This document shows, piece by piece, positions 1 to 4,951 of a DNA stretch of 7,980 bases. The notes beneath the pieces were generated by a model. It was given only the letters and a program-made list of their open reading frames with translations. It searched no databases and was not told the DNA's origin. This DNA is from Rhodocyclaceae bacterium UBA5602 (lineage in GTDB: Bacteria > Pseudomonadota > Gammaproteobacteria > Burkholderiales > Rhodocyclaceae). Position numbers and translations under genes: made by a program. Positions within the stretch are counted from its first letter, which is position 1, and each line of letters begins with the position of its first letter. The stretch is taken from contig DILC01000072.1 in the NCBI GenBank assembly GCA_002424865.1, positions 35,314 to 43,293 of the forward strand. The letters are read 5' to 3'.

Positions 1-1161
1 CCCCAATATGCGATGGATGAATTCGCACATAGCGCCCACCCCTACCAGCGCAAGATCATGTTCCAGATCTGGCACGGCAGAGACACGCTGGTTTCGCGTT
101 CATCCAACGCACCCCTTGCGCCATTGACCGAGACCGACGGCTATGCGGAGGCCGATGGTACGGATGGCGCCAGCGGGCACTGGCGCTTCTTTAGCCAATG
201 GGATGAACAGCACCAGTATCGCGTGGTGGTCGCCGAAAGCCATGCTGTGCGCGATGAGTTGATTGGCCATATTGCCTGGCGCCTGCTGATCCCGGCGCTG
301 TTCGGTTTGCCCCTGCTGGGTGGCTGGGTGTGGCTGGCGACGCGGCGCGGGCTCACACCGCTGGATGCCGTCGCCAAGCAGATCGCCACCCGCGAGCCGT
401 CACGCTTGCAGGCGCTGACGCCGGCAGAAGCGCCGCATGAAATCCGTCCACTGGTAGATGCCCTCAACGGTCTGTTTGTCCGCGTCGAACAAACCCTGGA
501 AGCCGAGCGCCGCTTTACCGCAGACGCTGCCCACGAGCTGCGCACACCGCTGGCCGCGCTGGGCATCCAGGCGCAGGTGGCCCTGCGCGCGCAAGATGCG
601 GCTGAGCGCACGCATGCCCTCGAGCAATTGCAAGTCGGCGCCGATCGCGGGGCGCGGCTGGTGAATCAGCTGCTGACCCTGGCGCGCCTCGATCCTGAAA
701 CCGGCCTGCAAAAGCACCCTGTTTTGCTTGACCGCCTGGCCGAAGAAGTCTGCGCCGCCCATGGCGCCATGGCGCTGAAAAAAAATATCCATCTCGAACT
801 GGACACCACACCGACCATCGTGCAAGGCGACGCGGACATGCTGCGCATCCTGCTGCGCAACCTGATCGACAATGCCATCCAATACACACCAGCGGGCGGC
901 CGGGTCAGTGTGCAGGTCGCTAAAAATACGCTGACCGTGACCGATACCGGCCCCGGTATCCCGGCACACGAGCGGGCGATGGTTTTGTGCCGCTTCTATC
1001 GCCTGGCCGGGCAAGACATGGAAGGCAGCGGCCTGGGCTTGTCCATTGTCGACCGCATCGCCGAACTGCATGGCGCACAGCTTGAACTGGCCGATGGCGG
1101 AAGCGGCGGCTTGCTCGTGCGCGTGAGATTTGCCGCGCCGGCGGCCGGTGCTCAGGGTTAA
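1..1161 (+). CDS. Two-component sensor histidine kinase, QseC-like (5' partial)
   Basis: Membrane sensor kinase that autophosphorylates on histidine and passes the phosphate to a response regulator, probably encoded just upstream outside the window. The frame is open to base 1, so the first Met at base 13 is probably internal; the first membrane helix and part of the periplasmic sensor are missing. Numbering from that Met, residues 1-88 look periplasmic, about 91-113 form a hydrophobic membrane helix (LLIPALFGLPLLGGWVWLA), and a HAMP-like linker follows. The H-box FTADAAHELRTPLAAL carries phospho-acceptor His174. The N-box RNLIDNAIQYT has Asn283 and Asn287, the G1 box DTGPGI starts at 311, and the G2 box GSGLGLSIV starts at 338, so the catalytic part is complete. 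The 2CSK_N/QseC/TctE-type grouping rests on the short periplasmic domain and the H-box style. The ligand cannot be told. No terminator is visible after the stop; the IS256 remnant starts about 30 bases downstream. Confidence 0.92.
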   Translation, partial: PQYAMDEFAHSAHPYQRKIMFQIWHGRDTLVSRSSNAPLAPLTETDGYAEADGTDGASGHWRFFSQWDEQHQYRVVVAESHAVRDELIGHIAWRLLIPALFGLPLLGGWVWLATRRGLTPLDAVAKQIATREPSRLQALTPAEAPHEIRPLVDALNGLFVRVEQTLEAERRFTADAAHELRTPLAALGIQAQVALRAQDAAERTHALEQLQVGADRGARLVNQLLTLARLDPETGLQKHPVLLDRLAEEVCAAHGAMALKKNIHLELDTTPTIVQGDADMLRILLRNLIDNAIQYTPAGGRVSVQVAKNTLTVTDTGPGIPAHERAMVLCRFYRLAGQDMEGSGLGLSIVDRIAELHGAQLELADGGSGGLLVRVRFAAPAAGAQG

Positions 1162-1194
1162 TAGCCCAGCAACAGCCCCGGCTCTTCAATCACC

Positions 1195-1332
1195 GAGTCT
1201 GTCAGAATTTTTGTGCGTGAGGCATAACATGTTGCAAAAGGAGCATGTATGCCAAGCAAGACGAGCAAGAAGAAACCGGTAGCGGCGCTGTCGGCTATCC
1301 CGAAAGAAATCATTGACCAGTTTGTCAGTGGG
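1195..1332 (+). mobile_element. Left-end remnant of an IS256-family insertion sequence
   Basis: This stretch holds the start region of an IS256-type element: a possible terminal segment beginning GAGTCTGTCAGAATTTTTG, a strong ribosome-binding sequence (AAAAGGAG at about 1236-1243), and the first codons of a transposase. The rest of the element, including most of the transposase and the right end, is absent, and dsbG-type sequence takes over at about 1330-1335. The exact left boundary is a guess from the T-rich end-like sequence, since the matching right end is missing and no target duplication can be read. Family assignment depends on the transposase N-terminus described in the overlapping entry. 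Confidence 0.6.
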
Positions 1333-1344
1333 GCATTGAAGTGA
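1249..1344 (+). pseudogene. Truncated IS256-family transposase (N-terminal fragment)
   Basis: A 31-codon open frame starts at an ATG 5 bases after AAAAGGAG. It is lysine-rich at the start (MPSKTSKKKP) and continues AIPKEIIDQFVSG. This resembles the N-terminus of IS256-family (mutator-type) DDE transposases, which often begin with a basic stretch followed by a P-[KE]-E-[LI]-[IL]-[DE] segment; full-length members are roughly 400 residues. Similarity to the family stops at the glycine of FVSG. The last three codons (Ala-Leu-Lys) and the TGA come from the adjoining dsbG sequence read in another frame. No DDE catalytic residue is present, so it cannot transpose. An ATG at 1245 lies in a different frame. 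Assignment is from memory of the family; a short de novo ORF is the alternative. Confidence 0.65.
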
Positions 1345-1881
1345 TAGGGACGTTTGATACTCCAGGCGGTCTGACCGGCTATGCGGGCATGACCCAGCAA
1401 CAGCCGCTGGCTATTTATCTGACCGCCGATGGCAAGCAGGCGATTGTCGGCACCATGATCGACGCAAAAGGAAACAACCTGAGCCAGAAACCCCTTGATG
1501 AGTTAGTCAGCAAACCGATGACTGAAAAAGTCTGGAAGCAGCTTGAGAAAAGCACATGGATTGGTGATGGAAAAAATAATGCGCCACGTGTCATTTACCC
1601 TTTTACCGACCCTAATTGCCCTTATTGCAATAAGTTCTGGAATGACGCCCGTCCTTGGGTTACCTCAGGCAAAGTGCAGTTGCGTCACGTCATGGTCGCC
1701 ATCCTTGTGCCAAGTGCCTGAAAAAATCCGTGCGCAGCTCGATGCCAACCAGGAATTGATGCGGCAACTTGGCTCCTCGGCCACCCCGACCATCTTCTAC
1801 AAGGATGCCGGCGGTAATCTGCAAAAGAAGCAGGGCGCGCCATCGGCAGAGACGCTGGCCAGTATTCTTGGTCCGCGTTGA
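1332..1881 (+). pseudogene. dsbG: dsbG-type thiol:disulfide interchange protein, double-deletion pseudogene
   Basis: Remnant of a periplasmic DsbC/DsbG-family disulfide isomerase/oxidoreductase. The first part, 1332-1721, reads GIEVIGTFDTPGGLTGY, then YLTADGKQAIVGTM, and the active-site region FTDPNCPYCNKFWNDARPW. The CPYC motif is encoded at 1617-1628, followed by SGKVQLRHVMVAIL. This frame ends at TGA 1719-1721. The C-terminal part continues in another frame from GTG 1714: VPEKIRAQLDANQELMRQLG, then ATPTIFYKDAGG with the cis-Pro loop, ending at TGA 1879-1881. Compared with the roughly 250-residue E. coli DsbG as I recall it, the signal peptide and first residues (about 30) are missing at the IS junction, and about 35-40 codons after VAIL are missing with a frame change. 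No start codon with a ribosome site serves the remnant. Without a signal peptide and with a broken frame it should make no working periplasmic enzyme. Confidence 0.9.
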
Positions 1882-1890
1882 GCGTGTAAT

Positions 1891-1922
1891 TGGTGGCTCA
1901 GCGGCCTTGCGCTGAGCCACTA
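1891..1922 (+). terminator. Perfect 11-bp hairpin after dsbG remnant, possible terminator
   Basis: GTGGCTCAGCG (1893-1903) and CGCTGAGCCAC (1910-1920) are exact reverse complements with a 6-base loop; a G-T and a T-A pair can extend the stem outward. It starts 11 bases after the dsbG stop, where a terminator would be expected. There is no run of T after either arm, so intrinsic termination would be weak or would depend on other factors. It could work in either direction. Confidence 0.45.
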
Positions 1923-2325
1923 TCCATCTGAAATGCTCTCAAAGCGCTCTTTTGAATAACGCCAAGCGGGTGCGTTCGTTCTTCACGCCGTTGAGTGCCG
2001 TCCATAGTCAATGGCATAGGATGAATCTCATTTATCCCGCGCTTAATTTAAAGGCGAGGCTGTAGATTCTCGATTCTGAAAATTGCCATCGTGCTCAGGG
2101 TGGATGGGGTGCTGCGCCGTGAGCTAAGCTATCCTTACGCGGGATTAACCGCCATGTCACCAGCGCTGTGTTTGCTTTGCACTACATTTCAGGGCTGCCT
2201 TTGGGCACTTTTTCCAGTTCCAGTTCATTTATTTCGCGAAACAGCGCGCGATAATTTCGACGGCAACGGTGTGCCGAGTCCCACATCGTATACTGGCGGA
2301 CCAACAAGTGACCGCAATTGGCCGT

Positions 2326-2331
2326 AAGGAG
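2326..2331 (+). promoter_or_regulatory. Ribosome-binding site fixing the thioesterase start
   Basis: AAGGAG sits 6 bases before the ATG at 2338. The frame is also open from an ATG at 2269, but that one has no such site and would add 23 residues with no family counterpart, so 2338 is chosen. Confidence 0.85.
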
Positions 2332-2337
2332 ACCGCG

Positions 2338-2778
2338 ATGACAACTGCAACGAAAGCTAATGAAAAATTATTTGTCCCGCCAGAGGGCGCACTGGAGTTG
2401 CGCGTGGTGCCGATGCCGTCTGATGTGAATGGTGGTGGCGATATTTTTGGCGGCTGGGTGATGGCGCAAGTCGATATCGCTGGCGGGTTTGCCGCGCAAC
2501 GCCGCGCCCGCGGGCGGGTGGCGACTGTGGCGGTTACCTCGTTTATCTTCAAGCAGCCGATTTCCGTGGGCGACCAGGTGAGCTTTTATACGCAGATTAT
2601 TCGCGTCGGGAAAACGTCCATCGCCGTGGATGTCCAGGTGTTTGCCGAGCGTAATCCCGAAGATCCGGTGATCGTCAAAGTCACCGAAGCGCAGCTGGTG
2701 TATGTTGCGCTCAATGCCGATGGCAGCAAGCGCCTCGTGCCAACCGAGCCGATGGTGGCTGCACTCACTCGCGCTTAG
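2338..2778 (+). CDS. yciA: YciA-family acyl-CoA thioesterase (hotdog fold)
   Basis: Cytoplasmic thioesterase that hydrolyses acyl-CoA esters to free acid and CoA. The 146-residue protein is one hotdog domain, close to the usual 130-150 residues. The family core is clear: ELRVVPMPSDVN, then GGDIFGGWVMAQVDIAGG at about residues 33-50, where Asp46 matches the conserved catalytic Asp of YciA-type enzymes. FIFKQPISVGDQVSFYTQII and a C-terminal KVTEAQLVYVALNADG strand region follow, as in E. coli and Haemophilus YciA. No signal peptide or membrane segment is present. The ABC exporter gene begins 49 bases after its stop on the same strand, with no terminator between them, so co-transcription is likely. 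The symbol is by family; the substrate range cannot be read from sequence. Confidence 0.93.
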   Translation: MTTATKANEKLFVPPEGALELRVVPMPSDVNGGGDIFGGWVMAQVDIAGGFAAQRRARGRVATVAVTSFIFKQPISVGDQVSFYTQIIRVGKTSIAVDVQVFAERNPEDPVIVKVTEAQLVYVALNADGSKRLVPTEPMVAALTRA

Positions 2779-2827
2779 TTCATTCTGTTTCTTTCTGGTT
2801 TCATCCCTGGCTGCTTTCCCGTTACCC

Positions 2828-4687
2828 ATGCGCCCCTCTTCCATTGCACTGCCGGTCCCCGCCACGGGCACGCGTCACGATTGGCAAACCATTAAAACCC
2901 TGCTGCCTTATTTGTGGGCGTGGAAGGCGCGGGTGATTTTTGCGCTGGGCTGTTTGCTGATTGCCAAGCTTGCCAACATTGCGGTGCCGCTGGTGTTCAA
3001 AGACATCATCGATTCTTTTACCTTGCCGCGCGAACAGGCTTTTTTGCTGGTACCGGTCGGCCTGCTTGCGGCCTACGGTGCGCTGCGTTTTTCCACCGCG
3101 CTGTTTACCGAGCTGCGCGAAATTCTCTTCGCCCGCGTGACGCAACAGGCGGTACGCACCATTGCCCTGCAAGTATTCGAGCATCTGCATGCGCTCTCGT
3201 TGCGCTTTCATCTGGAGCGGCAAACCGGCGGGCTCACGCGCGATGTCGAACGCGGCACGCGCTCGATCAGTTCGCTCATCAGCTACACGCTGTATTCCAT
3301 CCTGCCCACGCTCGTTGAAATCGCGCTGGTGCTGGGCATTTTGCTCTATCGCTACACATGGGATTTCGGCCTCATCACGTTTATCACCCTGAGCGCTTAT
3401 GTCATTTTCACCGTGCTGGTCAGCAACTGGCGCACGCATCTGCGGCGCGCGGTGAATGAGCTGGATTCCGCGGCGAACGTGCGCGCGGTCGATAGCCTGA
3501 TCAACTTCGAGACGGTCAAGTATTTCAACAACGAGGCCTGGGAACGCAAGCGCTACGACGAGCAGTTGAAGCAATGGGAAGCTGCGCAGATCAAGAGCCA
3601 GATTTCGCTCTCCTGGCTTAACCTCGGCCAGTCGCTCATCATTGCCGCTGGCGTCAGTTTGATGATGTGGCGCGCGGCAGACGGCGTGGCCGCCGGGCGC
3701 ATGACGGTGGGCGACATCGTGCTGGTGAATGCCTTCCTGATCCAGCTTTACATGCCGCTTAACCACCTGGGCGTGCTCTACCGCGAAATTCGTCAGGCGC
3801 TGACCGACATCGAGCGCATGTTCTCTTTGCTCGACACCAACCGCGAAGTGCGCGATGCGCCGGATGCCCGGCCGCTCTTTGCCGACGGCAAGATGGCGCC
3901 TTGCGCGATTGAATTCGATCATGTCAATTTCAGTTACGACCCGGCGCGGCAGATTCTGTTTGATGTGTCGTTAAAAGTCGGCGCTGGCAAGACGGTGGCT
4001 GTGGTGGGCCATAGCGGTTCGGGCAAGTCCACGCTGGCGCGTTTGCTGTTTCGTTTTTACGATGTCAATTCCGGTGGCGTCAAAATCAACGGCAACGACC
4101 TGCGCGCCTTGCGGCAGGTGTCGCTGCGCGCGGCCATCGGCATCGTGCCGCAAGACACCGTGCTGTTCAACGACACGATTTTTTACAACATCCAGTATGG
4201 CCGCCCGGATGCGCCGCGCGATGAAGTGATCGCCGCCGCACGGGCGGCGCACATCCATGATTTCATCGAACGCTTGCCGGAAGGGTACAACACCCGCGTA
4301 GGCGAGCGGGGGCTGAAGCTTTCGGGCGGTGAAAAACAGCGCGTGGCGATTGCCCGTGCGCTGCTCAAAAATCCGCCCATCCTGATTTTTGACGAGGCCA
4401 CTTCCGCGCTGGATTCAAAAACGGAAAAAGCCATCCAGGCCGAACTTGATCTGGCCGCCATTGGCCGTACCACGCTGATCGTCGCGCATCGGCTGTCTAC
4501 CGTGATGAATGCCGATGAAATTCTGGTGCTGGATGCAGGCCACATCGTTGAGCGCGGCACGCACCGCGCCTTGCTTGATCAAGACGGGCTGTATGCGCAG
4601 ATGTGGGGCTTGCAGCAGCAAGAAAAAATTGCCACAGAAATCGCCGGGGTAACCGTGCCTTCAGGGGAGGCATCTGACGTGGCATAG
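2828..4687 (+). CDS. Atm1/ABCB7-type ABC exporter, fused permease and ATPase
   Basis: Half-transporter of 619 residues that would work as an inner-membrane homodimer. Residues about 30-330 form the six-helix type I exporter domain, including the stretch INFETVKYFNNEAWERKRY that is characteristic of the Atm1/HMT1/ABCB7 group. The ATPase domain follows: A-loop Tyr370 (NFSYDP), Walker A GHSGSGKST at 394-402 with Lys400, Q-loop Gln442 (VPQDT), signature LSGGE at 498-502, Walker B ILIFDE at 518-523 with catalytic Glu523, and H-loop His554 (AHRLST). All key residues are present. Relatives export glutathione-linked compounds, Fe-S precursors or heavy-metal conjugates; the actual substrate here is inferred only. 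The start at 2828 fits the family N-terminus (a soluble lead, then LLPYLWAWK), though it lacks a good ribosome site. The frame is open back to 2702 inside yciA, but that extension is a shadow of yciA. Translation may depend on the upstream gene. Confidence 0.93.
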   Translation: MRPSSIALPVPATGTRHDWQTIKTLLPYLWAWKARVIFALGCLLIAKLANIAVPLVFKDIIDSFTLPREQAFLLVPVGLLAAYGALRFSTALFTELREILFARVTQQAVRTIALQVFEHLHALSLRFHLERQTGGLTRDVERGTRSISSLISYTLYSILPTLVEIALVLGILLYRYTWDFGLITFITLSAYVIFTVLVSNWRTHLRRAVNELDSAANVRAVDSLINFETVKYFNNEAWERKRYDEQLKQWEAAQIKSQISLSWLNLGQSLIIAAGVSLMMWRAADGVAAGRMTVGDIVLVNAFLIQLYMPLNHLGVLYREIRQALTDIERMFSLLDTNREVRDAPDARPLFADGKMAPCAIEFDHVNFSYDPARQILFDVSLKVGAGKTVAVVGHSGSGKSTLARLLFRFYDVNSGGVKINGNDLRALRQVSLRAAIGIVPQDTVLFNDTIFYNIQYGRPDAPRDEVIAAARAAHIHDFIERLPEGYNTRVGERGLKLSGGEKQRVAIARALLKNPPILIFDEATSALDSKTEKAIQAELDLAAIGRTTLIVAHRLSTVMNADEILVLDAGHIVERGTHRALLDQDGLYAQMWGLQQQEKIATEIAGVTVPSGEASDVA

Positions 4688-4951
4688 CGTGAAGCAGGCG
4701 GTGGCGTCCCGGAAAGGTTTCAACTTGACTGGCAGCGTTTCTTGCTGAATGTTGATCGTGATTTGCCCGTTCGCTGGTGCCCCGCCCATGCAAAAGTTTT
4801 GGCTGCCGGTGCCCTGCCGAACGGTTCGGCTCCGCAGCCGACGATATGTTTGGACGGTAAGATGGTAGCCTAAGAGCCCATGCCGTATCGTAATGCCTGC
4901 CGGGTGAAACATTGAAACGCCGCATTCATTTAACGGCCCAAGGAGAATGAC
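4688..4951. other. Gap between ABC exporter and xfp: open post-stop frame and palindrome
   Basis: This 264-base gap must carry any independent promoter for the phosphoketolase operon. A TTGACT at 4725-4730 resembles a -35 box, but the hexamer 17 bases on (AATGTT) is poor, so no promoter is called. The exporter's reading frame stays open after its TAG for 61 codons up to TAA at 4871-4873, without a usable start codon. A palindrome-centred hairpin lies at 4801-4839. No terminator with a T-run follows the exporter gene. Confidence 0.5.
4801..4839. other. Palindrome-centred hairpin upstream of xfp
   Basis: GCCGAAC (4816-4822) and GTTCGGC (4824-4830) are exact reverse complements around one central base, and outer arms GGCTGC (4801-4806) and GCAGCC (4834-4839) also pair. 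The site lies about 112 bases before the xfp start. It could be an operator for a dimeric regulator, a folded leader RNA, or a poor terminator for the ABC gene; there is no T-run after it. The role is unknown. Confidence 0.4.

Larger units (their letters stand above)
1882..2337. other. Non-coding stretch without a recognisable gene
   Basis: Besides the hairpin at 1893-1920, this 456-base stretch has no ORF that reads like a known protein on either strand. It includes a spaced imperfect inverted repeat (2031-2041 and 2138-2148). Two -10-like hexamers lie ahead of the thioesterase gene: GATAAT at 2250-2255 and TATACT at 2289-2294. Neither has a convincing -35 box at 16-18 bases. The thioesterase promoter is presumably in the last 150 bases, but I cannot fix it. 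The composition is less GC-rich than the flanking genes, as expected for decayed or regulatory DNA. Confidence 0.55.

Noticed and set aside
1939..2007. Minus-strand 22-codon open stretch reading like a protein C-terminus (ALNGVKNERTRLALFKRAL)
   Set aside because: It has no start codon, is cut off by an in-frame stop just upstream, and I do not recognise the family. It may be the trace of a lost gene, but the evidence is too thin to annotate.
2091..2327. Forward 78-codon ORF in the gap before yciA
   Set aside because: No ribosome site and Cys/Pro-rich low-information composition; it overlaps the likely promoter region of yciA and resembles no family I know.
2822..3922. Long minus-strand ORF (366 codons) opposite the ABC exporter
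   Set aside because: It is antisense to a gene with all ABC motifs intact; its His/Arg/Gln-rich composition is typical of a shadow frame in GC-rich DNA.
4725..4753. TTGACT as the -35 box of an xfp promoter
   Set aside because: The hexamer 17 bases downstream (AATGTT) matches the -10 consensus at only three positions and lies about 200 bases from the gene, so it was not called as a promoter.
4661..4912. Minus-strand 83-codon ORF across the gap after the ABC exporter
   Set aside because: It overlaps the exporter's 3' end, has no ribosome site and no family resemblance; the forward post-stop frame over the same bases looks at least as protein-like.
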